DNA from: Pseudomonas segetis
Lineage (GTDB): Bacteria > Pseudomonadota > Gammaproteobacteria > Pseudomonadales > Pseudomonadaceae
Direction: 5' to 3'
DNA length: 64,000 bases
Assembly (NCBI RefSeq): GCF_900188155.1
Contig: NZ_FZOG01000002.1
Span: 635,845-699,844 of the forward strand
The translations under genes were made by a program, and so were the position numbers. Under the pieces are notes generated by a model. That model made no database searches. It was not told the DNA's origin and saw only the letters and a program-made list of their open reading frames with translations. Position 1 is the stretch's first letter, and each line of letters starts with the position of its first letter. Below are positions 1-11,379 of this stretch, piece after piece.

Positions 1-378
1 TTGCGCTTCCAGTCGCCCGGCGAGAGAGGCCGCAACAAAACCACCAAACGAAAAGCCCATCAAGGTCAGCGGCATATTCGGGTATTGTTCACCCAGCCAC
101 TGTGCTACAGCCTCGGCATCATCGACTTCGCCGGCGCCCATGTCATGCGTACCCTCGCTATTGCCGACACCGCGATAGTTAAAGCGTAGAGTGTGCAGGC
201 CTGAGTCCCGCGCAGTACGCTGCAAAGTCGAGACCACCTTGTTGAGCATAGTGCCGCCCTGCACAGGATTGGGGTGACATACAAGCGCAACGCCGCGTGC
301 ATCGGGCACTTCAAGAGAAAGGGCTTCAAGCTGGCCGCTCGGACCTTGAATAAATAAAGCAGTTTCACGGGTAAGCAA
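1..378 (-). CDS. alpha/beta hydrolase, COG2945 type (3' end cut off by window)
   Basis: The first 126 codons of a serine hydrolase of the alpha/beta fold run off the left edge of the window. Visible motifs are CHPNP and GGTM near residues 34-44 (oxyanion-side loop of this family), FNYRGVGNS near 66-74, and the nucleophile elbow GFSFGG with the putative catalytic serine at residue 110. The start is not ATG: the reading frame opens at a TTG (376-378) preceded by a GGAG ribosome site seven bases upstream, and no other plausible start lies in frame. The His and Asp of the triad lie outside the window. Substrate unknown. Family assignment is firm, function is not. Confidence 0.85.
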   Translation of the reverse strand, partial: MLTRETALFIQGPSGQLEALSLEVPDARGVALVCHPNPVQGGTMLNKVVSTLQRTARDSGLHTLRFNYRGVGNSEGTHDMGAGEVDDAEAVAQWLGEQYPNMPLTLMGFSFGGFVAASLAGRLEAQ

Positions 379-518
379 AAGTGAACTCCGTGACCCATCG
401 CAGGGTCGATTCGTCTAGGCTGTCAGCCTGCGCCAAAAACATATCGGCTCGCATTACGCTATACAGCGCAGGCGCCAACCGCTAACGTAAAGCAAAGCCG
501 TTTAGAGAGGAAGGACTC

Positions 519-968
519 GTGGAACAGACGCTAACAGCCTGGCTGATACCGGCCATAGCCCTGGTTGCAGGTATCGCAATAGGATTTCTAGTTGCGCGCT
601 TGGCGCCCAATGCAGTTCCTGGCCGGACTCAACGCCAGCTGGACGACCTGCAAGAACGTTTTGACAACTATCAGAGTGATGTCGTCACCCATTTCAACAC
701 CACTGCAAATCTGGTTAAGAAACTGACCCAGAGCTATCAGGACGTCCAAGAGCACCTTACCGAGGGCACCAGCAAACTGGCCCTCGACGAGCTGACTCGG
801 CAACGCCTGATGGCTGCACTGCATGCAGACGAAGGTGGTGATAAACGCGACAAGCGCGAACGCCTGACACCGCCACGCGATCACGAAACACCCAAGGACT
901 ACGCGCCGAAAATGGAGAACATTCCCGGCATGCTCGACGAAAACTACGGTCTGAAGAGCAAGCGCTAA
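519..968 (+). CDS. yhcB: YhcB/ZapG family (DUF1043) inner-membrane protein
   Basis: 149 residues. One N-terminal membrane segment (about residues 8-27) is followed by a cytoplasmic, coiled-coil-prone and highly charged tail, the standard build of YhcB. In E. coli YhcB (ZapG) links envelope growth and cell division; that role is known for the family, not shown here. The start is GTG at 519 with an AGAGAGGAAGGA ribosome site. The gene diverges from the hydrolase on its left and is closed by a strong terminator that it shares with cysNC. Confidence 0.88.
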   Translation: MEQTLTAWLIPAIALVAGIAIGFLVARLAPNAVPGRTQRQLDDLQERFDNYQSDVVTHFNTTANLVKKLTQSYQDVQEHLTEGTSKLALDELTRQRLMAALHADEGGDKRDKRERLTPPRDHETPKDYAPKMENIPGMLDENYGLKSKR

Positions 969-982
969 AGCGCTTTGTTCAT

Positions 983-1020
983 AGGCATAAAAAACCCGCA
1001 TTAAGCGGGTTTTTTATGCC
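983..1020. terminator. bidirectional intrinsic terminator
   Basis: An inverted repeat with GC core AACCCGC/GCGGGTT and an A-tract on one side and T-tract on the other (symmetrical from 983 to 1020) lies between the convergent stops of yhcB (968) and cysNC (1027). It should end transcription from both sides. Confidence 0.9.
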
Positions 1021-1026
1021 TTGCGG

Positions 1027-2925
1027 TTAGATCACACCACGCTCGCGCAACGCAGCCAGGACCATTTTCACGCCCTCATCAACCGAGACGGTCTGCGTGT
1101 CGATAACCACGTCGGCATCGAGAGGCACATCGTAGGGGAATGACTCACCCGGGATGTTGTCGCCATTAGCCGCATATAACCCCTGCGGATCACGCTCACG
1201 GCAAGCCTGCGGCGAAGCCTGGACATAGACAGTGATCAGGCGCTCGGCACCAATCAGTGTCCTGGCCTGTTCACGGCCTTCTGCATCCGGCGCCACGAAA
1301 GCAGCCAGGGTCAACAAGCCAGCCTCATTGAATTGACGCGCCACATGAGCGGCACGGCGCCAGTTTTCGGTGCGCCCCGAACGATCCTGTGCCAGACCCT
1401 TGTTGAGGTCATGACGCAGGTTCTGGCCATCCAGTACATAGACTCCACGGCCCATGTCGAACAGCTTGCGCTCTACCGCGTATGCCAAGGTACTTTTGCC
1501 TGCACCCGACAAACCACTGAACAACACGGTGGCGGGCTTCTGCCCCAGCCTTGCCGCACGCTCCTCTACCGAGACATGTGCCAGCTTGCCGTGATGCCCC
1601 GTACCTTGAGAACCAACAGCTTCAGCAATGATCATGCCCGCGCCAACAGTGCCGTTGGTCAGGCGATCAATCACGATAAACGAGCCTGTAGTGCGGTTGT
1701 GTGCGTAGCCATCCAACGCGATAGGGGAATCCAGTGCGATACGCACCTTGCCGATCTCGTTGAGCTGCAAGCTGCTCGCAGCCCCCTCTTCCAGGGTATT
1801 AACATCAACCCGGTGAGCAATACTGGCAATAGAGCCAGGCACATAGCTGGTAGCGCGCTTGATGTCATATTTCTTGCCCGGCAGCATGGGCTCATCGGCC
1901 ATCCATACCAGCATCGCATCAAAGCTATCGGTCACCTGCGGCTTGCTGTCGGCGTGAACCAGCATGTCACCACGGGACACATCGATCTCGTCTTCAAGGG
2001 TCAGGGTTATCGCCTGACCCGGCCCCGCCTGCTCCAACTCACCTTCATAGGTCACGATCGATTTGACACGGCTGCCCTTGCCAGACGGCAGGACAACCAC
2101 CTCGTCGCCCTTGTGCACGATGCCACTGGCAAGCGTACCGGCAAAGCCACGGAAGTTCAGGTTCGGACGGTTGACGTATTGCACCGGGAAACGCAAGTCA
2201 TTGAAGTTGCGGTCACCAGAAATCTCAACAGTCTCAAGAATCTCCATAAGCGACTGGCCGTCATACCACGGCGAGCGCTCGCTCTTGCTGACGACATTGT
2301 CGCCCTTGAGCGCCGACATAGGTACGAAATGCAGCGAAGTCGGCTTCAGCGCAATACCTTCAGCGAACTTCAGGTAGTCGGCCTTGATCTGCTCGAAGAC
2401 GCCCTGATCGAAGTCTTTCAAGTCCATCTTGTTGATGGCGACAACGATGTGCTTGATGCCAAGCAGGGAGGTGATGAAACTGTGGCGCTTGGTCTGCGTC
2501 TGCACGCCGTAGCGCGCGTCAATCAGGATGATCGCCAGATCACAGGTAGAAGCACCAGTTGCCATATTGCGGGTGTACTGCTCATGACCCGGTGTATCGG
2601 CGATGATGAACTTGCGCTTGGCAGTCGAGAAATAACGGTACGCCACATCAATGGTAATACCTTGCTCACGCTCGGCTTGCAGGCCATCGACCAGCAGGGC
2701 CAGGTCGACCTCCTCGCCAGTGGTGCCACTTTTCTTCGAGTCCCGGGTAATGGCTTCGAGGTGGTCTTCGTAGATCATCTTCGAGTCGTGCAGCAGGCGC
2801 CCGATCAGGGTGCTCTTGCCGTCATCGACATTGCCACAGGTCAGGAACCGCAGCAGTTCCTTGCGTTCATGCTGGGCCAGGTAAGCGAGAATGTCCTCGC
2901 TGATCAATTCAGATTGGTGCGACAT
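1027..2925 (-). CDS. cysNC: bifunctional sulfate adenylyltransferase subunit 1 / APS kinase
   Basis: 632 residues; a fusion of CysN and CysC. The N-terminal GTPase has the P-loop GNVDDGKS at 31-38 and a DTPGHEQY G3 motif, followed by EF-Tu-like beta-barrel domains. From about residue 445 the APS kinase domain begins, with a second P-loop GLSGAGKST near 470. With CysD it makes adenosine phosphosulfate from sulfate and ATP, driven by GTP hydrolysis, then phosphorylates it to PAPS for cysteine synthesis. The chosen start is the ATG opening MSHQSE, one base beyond the cysD stop; the longer frame upstream would read through cysD. Fusion of the two activities is usual in Pseudomonas. Confidence 0.96.
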   Translation of the reverse strand: MSHQSELISEDILAYLAQHERKELLRFLTCGNVDDGKSTLIGRLLHDSKMIYEDHLEAITRDSKKSGTTGEEVDLALLVDGLQAEREQGITIDVAYRYFSTAKRKFIIADTPGHEQYTRNMATGASTCDLAIILIDARYGVQTQTKRHSFITSLLGIKHIVVAINKMDLKDFDQGVFEQIKADYLKFAEGIALKPTSLHFVPMSALKGDNVVSKSERSPWYDGQSLMEILETVEISGDRNFNDLRFPVQYVNRPNLNFRGFAGTLASGIVHKGDEVVVLPSGKGSRVKSIVTYEGELEQAGPGQAITLTLEDEIDVSRGDMLVHADSKPQVTDSFDAMLVWMADEPMLPGKKYDIKRATSYVPGSIASIAHRVDVNTLEEGAASSLQLNEIGKVRIALDSPIALDGYAHNRTTGSFIVIDRLTNGTVGAGMIIAEAVGSQGTGHHGKLAHVSVEERAARLGQKPATVLFSGLSGAGKSTLAYAVERKLFDMGRGVYVLDGQNLRHDLNKGLAQDRSGRTENWRRAAHVARQFNEAGLLTLAAFVAPDAEGREQARTLIGAERLITVYVQASPQACRERDPQGLYAANGDNIPGESFPYDVPLDADVVIDTQTVSVDEGVKMVLAALRERGVI

Positions 2926-2926
2926 C

Positions 2927-3844
2927 TTAAAAGTACCCCTGACGTTTTTTCTCTTCCATCGAACCTGCACCATCATGGTCAATTACACGACCTTGGCGCT
3001 CGGAGGTACGTGTCAGCAGCATTTCCTGAATGATGTCGGCCAGCGTAGTCGCCTGCGACTCAACCGCGCCTGTCAGCGGGTAGTCGCCCAGCGTACGGAA
3101 GCGCACCATCTTCTTCTGGATACGTGATTTTTCTTCGTCGGACATGTGCTCGAGAATGCGCTCATCATCGATCATGATCAGGGTGCCATTCTTCTCAATC
3201 ACCTCGCGCTCGGCTGCAAAGTACAGCGGCACAATTGGAATCTGCTCCAGGTAGATGTACTGCCAGATATCCAACTCGGTCCAGTTTGACAGGGGGAAGA
3301 CGCGAATCGACTCGCCCTTCTTCACCTTGCCGTTGTAGACATTCCAAAGCTCGGGGCGCTGGTTCTTCGGGTCCCAGCGGTGCTTGCTGTCACGGAAGGA
3401 GTACACGCGCTCCTTGGCACGGGACTTCTCCTCATCGCGACGGGCACCACCGAAGGCCGCATCGAAACCATGCTTGTCGAGCGCCTGCTTGAGGCTCTCG
3501 GTCTTCATGATATCGGTATGCTTGGCACTACCATGGGTCAGCGGGTTGATGCCCTGGGCAACACCTTCCTGATTGACATGGACAATCAGATCCAGGCCCA
3601 TCTCAGCCTTCATCTTGTCGCGGAAGCTATACATCTCCTGAAACTTCCAGCGGGTGTCGACGTGCATAACCGGGAACGGCAGCTTGCCAGGAAAGAACGC
3701 CTTGCGTGCCAGATGCAGCATCACGGCGGAATCTTTACCAATGGAATAGAGCATTACCGGATTGTCGAATTCGGCGGCCACTTCACGAATGATGTGGATA
3801 CTCTCCGCCTCGAGCTCTTTCAGGTGGGTCATTTTGTCGAGCAT
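2927..3844 (-). CDS. cysD: sulfate adenylyltransferase subunit 2
   Basis: 305 residues, the catalytic ATP sulfurylase subunit of the PAPS-reductase/N-type pyrophosphatase fold. The pyrophosphate-binding loop [10 protein letters not shown] is at about 35-44, followed by a HVDTRWKF motif. The length matches the family. It is the promoter-proximal gene of the cysD-cysNC pair, and the two genes are separated by one base, implying translational coupling. Upstream (3845-4027) lie two inverted repeats that are reasonable operator candidates for sulfur control; CysB regulation is expected from the family but not shown. Confidence 0.96.
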   Translation of the reverse strand: MLDKMTHLKELEAESIHIIREVAAEFDNPVMLYSIGKDSAVMLHLARKAFFPGKLPFPVMHVDTRWKFQEMYSFRDKMKAEMGLDLIVHVNQEGVAQGINPLTHGSAKHTDIMKTESLKQALDKHGFDAAFGGARRDEEKSRAKERVYSFRDSKHRWDPKNQRPELWNVYNGKVKKGESIRVFPLSNWTELDIWQYIYLEQIPIVPLYFAAEREVIEKNGTLIMIDDERILEHMSDEEKSRIQKKMVRFRTLGDYPLTGAVESQATTLADIIQEMLLTRTSERQGRVIDHDGAGSMEEKKRQGYF

Positions 3845-3900
3845 AGCTACTCACGATTTGCTTTGTAATGGGGCCAGCGGGCCGTGGACATGGGCGCACT

Positions 3901-3952
3901 CTAGCACAGCGCTAGCTTCTATTCAGGCCGCCTGCTAGATCAAAACGATCTA
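3901..3952. promoter_or_regulatory. paired inverted repeats upstream of cysD
   Basis: Two short perfect inverted repeats lie 57-108 bases before the cysD start: CTAGC-N5-GCTAG at 3901-3915 and TAGATC-N5-GATCTA at 3936-3952. A TAGAGT hexamer on the minus strand next to the first repeat could be a -10 element, without a convincing -35. They may be operator sites; the regulator is not identified. Confidence 0.35.
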
Positions 3953-4027
3953 ACTTTATGCTCAGTATTTTGCTCAGGAATCGCTCAGCCGAACCGCCCA
4001 AAGCAGCGCAACATGCTTAATCAAGCC

Positions 4028-4786
4028 TCAAATCGGGTTGGCGCAATCAATGAATATATGTTCGATAGCGAAGCGTTTTGCCAGGTACTCACCGAGCGCC
4101 TGGACGCCGTAGCGCTCGGTGGCGTGATGCCCGGCGGCAATAAAGCTGATGCCGTTCTCCTGGGCGCTGTGGAAGGTCTGCTCCGAAGCCTCGCCCGTCA
4201 GGTACAGATCCACACCGGCCGCTACGGCCTCATCGATATACCCCTGGCCACCGCCCGTGCACCAACCAATCCGGCGAATCATCTGCTGCCCTTCCACCAG
4301 CAGCGGCTCACGACCCAGGACCTGGTGCACGCGTCGCGCAAAGTCACGAGCGCTCTGCGGTTCATCCAAAGAGCCAACCAAGCCAACAGTGCGTGGATTA
4401 TCCGGGTTGAGCGGCCCCTCGACGGTGATTCCCAACTGCGCGGCAAGCTGAACGTTATTGCCCACGTCAGGATGCACATCGAGGGGTAAATGATAGGCAA
4501 GCACGCTTATATCATTGGCCAGCAAGGCCTTTAGACGACGCTGCTTCATGCCGGTAACGCATGGATCCTCGCCCTTCCAGAAATAGCCATGGTGAACCAG
4601 GATTACGTCCGCCTCGGCCTCAATCGCAGCATCGATCAGCGCCTGGCTGGCCGTGACGCCCGTTACCAGTCGCTGCACATTGGGCCGACCCTCGACCTGC
4701 AAGCCGTTGGGGCAATAGTCGCTGATGCTGTCCGCATTCAAATATCGCTGAGCCTCTGCAACCAGAGTGGTCAGGGCAATTGCCAT
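4028..4786 (-). CDS. Nif3-like dinuclear metal centre protein (YbgI family)
   Basis: 252 residues of the NIF3/YbgI/DUF34 family. Metal-ligand-type motifs VHHGYFW (near residue 63) and the C-terminal GHHATERYG are present. These proteins form ring-shaped assemblies with a di-metal site, and GTP cyclohydrolase I type 2-like activity has been proposed for some members; the true role is unsettled. The start is the ATG at 4786, with an AGAGGAA ribosome site directly upstream; the frame stays open further upstream but lacks a ribosome site. It is divergent from algW, a neighbourhood typical of Pseudomonas. Confidence 0.9.
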   Translation of the reverse strand: MAIALTTLVAEAQRYLNADSISDYCPNGLQVEGRPNVQRLVTGVTASQALIDAAIEAEADVILVHHGYFWKGEDPCVTGMKQRRLKALLANDISVLAYHLPLDVHPDVGNNVQLAAQLGITVEGPLNPDNPRTVGLVGSLDEPQSARDFARRVHQVLGREPLLVEGQQMIRRIGWCTGGGQGYIDEAVAAGVDLYLTGEASEQTFHSAQENGISFIAAGHHATERYGVQALGEYLAKRFAIEHIFIDCANPI

Positions 4787-4839
4787 TTTGTTTCCTCTTT
4801 GATTGATACTTGCCAATGCAATGTTCGCGCAGGGGCCTT

Positions 4840-4845
4840 TATAAT
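4840..4845 (+). promoter_or_regulatory. candidate -10 element for algW
   Basis: A perfect TATAAT lies 52 bases before the algW start in the 110-base divergent spacer. No good -35 sits 16-18 bases upstream (TTGCCA at 4810 is too far), so this is only a candidate. Confidence 0.35.
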
Positions 4846-4896
4846 GATCCACCTTAAGGGGCTCAGTTGCCCCTCGCAACTCTCAGGACTTCTTTG

Positions 4897-6057
4897 ATGC
4901 TCAAAGCAGTGCGTTACTTTGGCTGGCCCTTGCTCGTTGGCATATTGGTCGCCTTGCTGTTTATCCAGCAATTTCCAGAATGGGTTGGCCTGCCTAGCCA
5001 TGATGTAGAAGTTCGCCAGACGCCAAACAACAGGCGCAGCCAATCTGTTGGCCCGGCTTCCTATGCAAATGCAGTGAACCTGGCATCGCCTGCAGTCGCC
5101 AACCTGTACACCACCAAATACGTCAACAAGCCCGCGTTGCCACTGTTTGAAGACCCTCAATTCAAGAAATTCTTTGGCGACAACCTGCCAAGACAGCGCC
5201 GCATGGAGTCAAGCCTGGGCTCGGCGGTGATCATGAGTTCGGAAGGTTATCTGCTGACCAACAATCACGTGACCGCAGGTGCCGACCAAATTGTTGTAGC
5301 CCTGAAGGACGGCCGCGAAACATTGGCCCGCGTGATTGGCAGCGACCCGGAAACCGACCTGGCGGTGCTCAAGATTGACCTTGATAACATGCCGGCAATC
5401 ACCCTGGGCCGCTCGGACAACATCAGGATTGGTGACGTGACCCTGGCCATTGGCAACCCATTCGGGGTCGGCCAGACCGTCACCATGGGCATCATCAGTG
5501 CCACAGGCCGCAATCAGCTGGGTCTTAATACCTACGAAGACTTTATCCAGACGGACGCCGCCATCAACCCCGGCAACTCGGGTGGCGCACTGGTGGATGC
5601 CGATGGCAACCTGGTTGGTATCAATACCGCGATCTTCTCCAAATCAGGCGGCTCGCAGGGGATCGGCTTTGCGATTCCAGTGAAGCTGGCGCTTGAAGTG
5701 ATGCAGGCGATTATCGAGCACGGCCAAGTGATCCGTGGCTGGCTTGGCATTGAAGTACAGCCGCTAACCCCGGAGCTGGCTGAGTCATTCGGCCTTGAAG
5801 GTCGTCCAGGTATTGTTGTCGCGGGCATTTATCGCGACGGCCCTGCTCAGCGGGCTGGCCTGCAACCCGGTGATTTAATCATGAACATCGACGGCGAACC
5901 GGCAGGCGATGGCCGTCGCTCGATGAATCAAGTGGCCCGCACCAAGCCCGGCGACAAGATTCGCATAGAAATTCTACGTAATGGCAAGCCGATGGATCTC
6001 ACCGCAGAAGTGGGTGTTCGACCACCAGCTTCAATCAGGACTGACGAGAACCAGTAA
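4897..6057 (+). CDS. algW: periplasmic serine endoprotease AlgW (DegS-like)
   Basis: 386 residues. An N-terminal membrane anchor (about 10-26) is followed by a trypsin-like domain with catalytic triad His124 (NNHVTAG), Asp154 (ETDLAVL) and Ser228 (NPGNSGG), then one PDZ domain (about 270-365). AlgW is the site-1 protease that cuts the anti-sigma factor MucA when misfolded outer-membrane proteins or MucE-like peptides bind its PDZ domain, releasing AlgU for alginate and envelope-stress genes. One PDZ domain plus a membrane anchor marks the DegS/AlgW type rather than MucD/DegP. The start at 4897 is preceded by CAGGA. Transcribed alone and convergent with hisC. Confidence 0.95.
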   Translation: MLKAVRYFGWPLLVGILVALLFIQQFPEWVGLPSHDVEVRQTPNNRRSQSVGPASYANAVNLASPAVANLYTTKYVNKPALPLFEDPQFKKFFGDNLPRQRRMESSLGSAVIMSSEGYLLTNNHVTAGADQIVVALKDGRETLARVIGSDPETDLAVLKIDLDNMPAITLGRSDNIRIGDVTLAIGNPFGVGQTVTMGIISATGRNQLGLNTYEDFIQTDAAINPGNSGGALVDADGNLVGINTAIFSKSGGSQGIGFAIPVKLALEVMQAIIEHGQVIRGWLGIEVQPLTPELAESFGLEGRPGIVVAGIYRDGPAQRAGLQPGDLIMNIDGEPAGDGRRSMNQVARTKPGDKIRIEILRNGKPMDLTAEVGVRPPASIRTDENQ

Positions 6058-6062
6058 CACCA

Positions 6063-6079
6063 CGGCTGATACGCAGCCG
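6063..6079. terminator. small hairpin between algW and hisC
   Basis: A 6-bp perfect stem (CGGCTG/CAGCCG, loop of five) sits in the 53-base gap between the convergent stops. There is no T-tract, so its role in termination is uncertain. Confidence 0.25.
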
Positions 6080-6110
6080 CCCCTCAATCGAGGCGACTGC
6101 AGTGCATTGC

Positions 6111-7166
6111 TCAGCAAATGCCTTGCAAGGCGTCCAGTAATGCTCGGTTTTGTTCTGGCGTGCCGATGCTTATACGCAAGAACTGGGCAATACGCGCCTG
6201 CTTGAAGTGACGCACTATGATCCCTTGCTCGCGCAACTGGGCAGCCAGTTGCGCGGCGTCCCGCCCAGCGTGGCGAGCAAAGATGAAGTTGGCGGCGGAA
6301 GGAAGCACTTCAAAGCCCAAGCGCTCCAGCCCCACAACCACCTCCTCACGGCTGTTGATAACCGCCTGACAGGTCTGCTCGAAATACGCGGTGTCGGCAA
6401 ATGCTGCAGCTGCACCGGCAATCGCAATGCGATCCAGCGGATAGGAGTTGAAGCTGTTCTTGATCCGCTCCAATGCCTCGATCAGATCGGCATGCCCCAC
6501 CGCGAAACCCACACGCAAGCCGGCCAGGGAGCGTGACTTCGACAAGGTCTGGGTCACCAGCAAGTTCGGGTACTTATCCACTAGGCTAATCGCCGACTCA
6601 CCACCGAAGTCGATATAGGCCTCGTCCACCACCACAACGCTTTCGATGTTGAGTTTCAACAACCGCTCGATAGCCTCAAGCGGCAACAGGCAACCTGTCG
6701 GCGCATTAGGGTTGGGAAAGATAATGCCGCCATTGGGGCGGGCATAGTCTTCGATCCGAATCTTGAACTGCTCATCGAGTTCGATAATCCCGGGCTCGAT
6801 TCCATACAAGCCGCAATAGACGGGATAGAAACTATAGCTGATGTCCGGGAACAGCAGTGGCTTGCCGTGCTGGAACAACCCATGGAATGCATGGGCGAGC
6901 ACTTCATCCGAGCCGTTACCGACGAACACTTGCGTTGTTTGCACGCCATGGAACTGCGCGATCGCCTGTTTCAGGCGATCGCTGTTCGGATCGGGATACA
7001 GGCGCAACTGGTCATTAACCTCAGCCTGCATTGCCGCAATCGCCTGAGGCGACGGCCCATAGGGGTTTTCGTTGGTATTGAGCTTGACCAACTTTGCCAG
7101 CTTCGGCTGCTCACCCGGCACATAGGGCACCAACTGCTTGACGAAGGGGCTCCAGAACTTACTCAT
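6111..7166 (-). CDS. hisC: histidinol-phosphate aminotransferase
   Basis: 351 residues, a fold-type I PLP enzyme. The [10 protein letters not shown] substrate-loop motif is at 31-40, the PLP Asp region PNPNAPTG at 151-158, DEAYIDF at 181-187, and the PLP Schiff-base lysine is Lys210 in [12 protein letters not shown]. It converts imidazole acetol phosphate and glutamate to histidinol phosphate. Start ATG at 7166 with AGGAGAG upstream. Last gene of hisG-hisD-hisC; 56 bases separate it from hisD. Pseudomonads often carry a second hisC elsewhere. Confidence 0.95.
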   Translation of the reverse strand: MSKFWSPFVKQLVPYVPGEQPKLAKLVKLNTNENPYGPSPQAIAAMQAEVNDQLRLYPDPNSDRLKQAIAQFHGVQTTQVFVGNGSDEVLAHAFHGLFQHGKPLLFPDISYSFYPVYCGLYGIEPGIIELDEQFKIRIEDYARPNGGIIFPNPNAPTGCLLPLEAIERLLKLNIESVVVVDEAYIDFGGESAISLVDKYPNLLVTQTLSKSRSLAGLRVGFAVGHADLIEALERIKNSFNSYPLDRIAIAGAAAAFADTAYFEQTCQAVINSREEVVVGLERLGFEVLPSAANFIFARHAGRDAAQLAAQLREQGIIVRHFKQARIAQFLRISIGTPEQNRALLDALQGIC

Positions 7167-7222
7167 TGCCCTACTCTCCTAAAATCCGACGGGGTGAAGC
7201 CGTCCACCCCAAATTGACTGAA

Positions 7223-8533
7223 TCAGTCTTTAATCCGGTACTCGGCGCTACGTGCATGAGCCGTCAGCGACTCACCGCGCGCCAGAACTGAAGCGGTTTT
7301 ACCCAGTTCGGAGGCGCCCTCGGCCGAGCAGTAGATAATTGAAGAGCGCTTCTGGAAGTCATAGACCCCAAGTGGCGATGAAAAGCGAGCAGTGCCCGAT
7401 GTCGGCAACACATGATTCGGCCCCGCGCAGTAGTCGCCTAGGGCCTCAGCCGTGTAGCGACCCATGAAGATCGCGCCCGCATGACGAATCTGCGGCAACC
7501 ACTGCTCGGGCTCTGCCACGGACAGCTCAAGGTGTTCCGGGGCAATCCGGTTCGCCACCTCAATGGCCTGCTCCATGTCGCTCACCTGAATCAAGGCGCC
7601 ACGCGCTTGTAGCGAGGTGCGGATAATTTCAGCCCGCTCCATGGTTGGTAGCAGCCTGGCGATAGATGCCGCGACCTTATCGAGGAACTGGGCATCCGGG
7701 CTGACCAGTATCGACTGGGCATCTTCATCGTGCTCGGCTTGGGAGAACAGGTCCATGGCGATCCAGTCCGGATCGGTCTGGCCGTCGCACACCACCAGGA
7801 TTTCGGAAGGGCCGGCAATCATATCGATACCCACCTTGCCGAAGACGTGACGCTTTGCCGTTGCCACATAGATATTGCCCGGGCCGACAATCTTGTCGAC
7901 CGGCGGCACGCTCTCGGTGCCATAGGCCAGTGCCGCTACTGCCTGGGCACCCCCAATGGTGAAGACCCGATCGACACCCGCAATGGCAGCGGCCGCCAGT
8001 ACGATCTCATTGATCTCACCGCGCGGGGTCGGCACAACCATGACCACTTCGGCCACTCCGGCAACCTTGGCCGGAATTGCGTTCATCAGCACCGACGACG
8101 GGTAGGTTGCCTTGCCGCCCGGGACATACAGGCCCGCACGATCCAGCGGCGTGACCTGCTGGCCAAGGACGGTGCCATCAGCTTCGGTATAACGCCATGA
8201 ATCCTGCTTTTGCTTCTCGTGATAGCTGCGCACGCGCTGCGCAGCGACTTCCAGTGCTTCACGCTGAGCCGGAGTAATGCGGGTCAGCGCCAGCTCCAGG
8301 CGCTCACGGGGCAGGATCAGGTCAGCCATGCTGGCCACTTCAAGGCCATCGAAACGCTGGGTGTACTCGACCAACGCGGCATCACCCCGACTGCGCACAG
8401 CGGCGATGATCTCCAGCACCCGCTGGTTTACGCCGTCGTCCGACACACTCTCCCAGCTCAGCAAATGATCAAGGTCATGGGCAAAGCCTTGATCAGTGGC
8501 GTTGAGTCGACGTATAGCGATGGGAGCGGTCAT
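7223..8533 (-). CDS. hisD: histidinol dehydrogenase
   Basis: 436 residues, near the family length. Typical motifs are the substrate/NAD region [13 protein letters not shown] and the zinc-ligand signature AEHDEDAQS. The enzyme oxidises histidinol twice with NAD and zinc to give histidine. The gene sits between hisG and hisC on the same strand with a 123-base gap to hisG, which may hold a secondary promoter. Confidence 0.96.
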   Translation of the reverse strand: MTAPIAIRRLNATDQGFAHDLDHLLSWESVSDDGVNQRVLEIIAAVRSRGDAALVEYTQRFDGLEVASMADLILPRERLELALTRITPAQREALEVAAQRVRSYHEKQKQDSWRYTEADGTVLGQQVTPLDRAGLYVPGGKATYPSSVLMNAIPAKVAGVAEVVMVVPTPRGEINEIVLAAAAIAGVDRVFTIGGAQAVAALAYGTESVPPVDKIVGPGNIYVATAKRHVFGKVGIDMIAGPSEILVVCDGQTDPDWIAMDLFSQAEHDEDAQSILVSPDAQFLDKVAASIARLLPTMERAEIIRTSLQARGALIQVSDMEQAIEVANRIAPEHLELSVAEPEQWLPQIRHAGAIFMGRYTAEALGDYCAGPNHVLPTSGTARFSSPLGVYDFQKRSSIIYCSAEGASELGKTASVLARGESLTAHARSAEYRIKD

Positions 8534-8656
8534 ATCGGGCCTCTTGAATTAGCAAATGCTCAAGCGCCCGTAGAATACCAGCCGCACCGCGCGGGCACCT
8601 GAGAATTCTGGCTATGACACGGATAGGCGGACGCAGCACTGGGCTGCGTAGAGGTA

Positions 8657-9292
8657 TTAATTGGGGTGTCGGGACTCGACGGCCTCGCGCAAGGTGTCGA
8701 TCAATGCCTGGATACGCCCATGCTGCATTTTCATCGAAGCCTTGTTGACCACCAGGCGTGAGCTGATGGTTGCAATCAGTTCCTGCGCTTCAAGACCATT
8801 GGCGCGCAGGGTATTACCGGTATCGACAACATCGATGATCTTGTCTGCCAGGCCGACCAGCGGCGCCAGTTCCATGGAACCGTAAAGCTTGATCACATCA
8901 ACCTGGCGCCCCTGCTCGGCGTAGTAACGCTTGGCCACATTGACGAACTTGGTTGCCACACGCAGGCGCCCCTTGGGTTCGGCAGCACCCACTGCACCTG
9001 CGGTCATCAGTTTGCACTTGGCAATCCGCAAGTCCAGCGGCTCGTACAAGCCCTGACCACCGTACTCCATCAGCACATCTTTACCGGCAACGCCCAAATC
9101 GGCGGCACCATGCTCAACATAGGTCGGCACATCGGTCGCCCGGACAATCAGCAAGCGCACATCATCCTGAGTGGTCGGGATAATCAGCTTGCGGCTTTTT
9201 TCAGGGTTCTCGGTAGGCACAATCCCAGCAGCAGCAAGCAGCGGCAGAGTGTCATCAAGAATGCGGCCTTTCGACAGCGCGATGGTGAGCAT
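8657..9292 (-). CDS. hisG: ATP phosphoribosyltransferase, short-form catalytic subunit
   Basis: 211 residues. This is the short HisG without the C-terminal ACT-like regulatory domain, so by family rule it needs the HisZ partner, which is not in this window. The PRPP-binding motif [12 protein letters not shown] is clear (about 161-172). It commits ATP and PRPP to histidine synthesis. The gene follows murA by 93 bases with an inverted repeat in the gap. Confidence 0.96.
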   Translation of the reverse strand: MLTIALSKGRILDDTLPLLAAAGIVPTENPEKSRKLIIPTTQDDVRLLIVRATDVPTYVEHGAADLGVAGKDVLMEYGGQGLYEPLDLRIAKCKLMTAGAVGAAEPKGRLRVATKFVNVAKRYYAEQGRQVDVIKLYGSMELAPLVGLADKIIDVVDTGNTLRANGLEAQELIATISSRLVVNKASMKMQHGRIQALIDTLREAVESRHPN

Positions 9293-9322
9293 GATGGTTG
9301 TAAATCCTTAAAAGCTAAACGT

Positions 9323-9348
9323 CGCGAACTTGAAGTTCCAAGTTCGCG
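9323..9348. repeat. perfect 10-bp inverted repeat between murA and hisG
   Basis: Arms CGCGAACTTG (9323-9332) and CAAGTTCGCG (9339-9348) enclose a six-base loop about 30 bases before the hisG start. On the minus strand it is followed by a modest T-rich stretch, so it could be an attenuator or an RNA processing/stability site. Confidence 0.45.
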
Positions 9349-9385
9349 TTACCCGCAATCTGACTGGCGGGACATGCGTTGCAAC

Positions 9386-10907
<1,522 letters not shown>

Positions 10908-10974
10908 GATCAACCTCAATCAGCGTATTCATTAGCGACAGCGGAGCCTGAGCTCTCGGGGTCGCGCATCATAC

Positions 10975-11016
10975 AAAAAAAGCCAGGAACCTGCGAATCC
11001 ACAAGCATCCGCAGGT
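10975..11016 (-). terminator. candidate terminator after the mla operon
   Basis: Read on the minus strand, a 7-bp stem (ACCTGCG/CGCAGGT, arms 11010-11016 and 10989-10995) is followed after a short spacer by a run of seven T. It lies between mlaB and ibaG and could separate the mla and ibaG-murA transcripts. The spacer between stem and T-run makes it imperfect. Confidence 0.45.
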
Positions 11017-11031
11017 AAGGGTGCGGCACTA

Positions 11032-11379
11032 CTACTCGACCGAAGGTAGAGTTGGGCTTGTCGCTCCGGGGCTCTGCTGGCCAGACAAAATCTCCAGCAG
11101 CTCGGAAACCTTGGCAATTTCCTGCATATCTTTAGGCAGGTTGCGCACTTCCAGGCTTTTACCTTTGCTCTGGGCATCGCGCATAAAGGCCAATAATAGC
11201 GAAAGCCCGACACTGCTGGATTTCTCCACTGCACCGCAGTCGATGACGCAGGTGCTGGCATTGCATGCCTTGAGCAGCTTGCCACCCTCTTTACGCAACT
11301 GCGGCCCGGAGCTGTAGTCAATCACACCCGAAAGCTGGAATACCCCGGGCGATAGCTCATCGATACTTGCCTGGCTCAC
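11032..11379 (-). CDS. mlaB: STAS-domain protein MlaB
   Basis: 115 residues forming a single STAS domain. The SSSVGLSLLLAF stretch matches the conserved phosphorylatable-serine loop and following helix of STAS proteins. MlaB binds the ATPase MlaF and is needed for assembly and activity of the MlaFEDB complex in the inner membrane. Its start overlaps the mlaC stop by four bases, so it is the last gene of the coupled mlaFEDCB operon. Confidence 0.93.
   Translation of the reverse strand: MSQASIDELSPGVFQLSGVIDYSSGPQLRKEGGKLLKACNASTCVIDCGAVEKSSSVGLSLLLAFMRDAQSKGKSLEVRNLPKDMQEIAKVSELLEILSGQQSPGATSPTLPSVE

Noticed and set aside
1333..3033. 566-codon open frame on the plus strand over cysNC
   Set aside because: It is antisense to an intact, motif-complete cysNC gene. 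GC-rich codon bias leaves long stop-free shadows, and its translation shows no domain.
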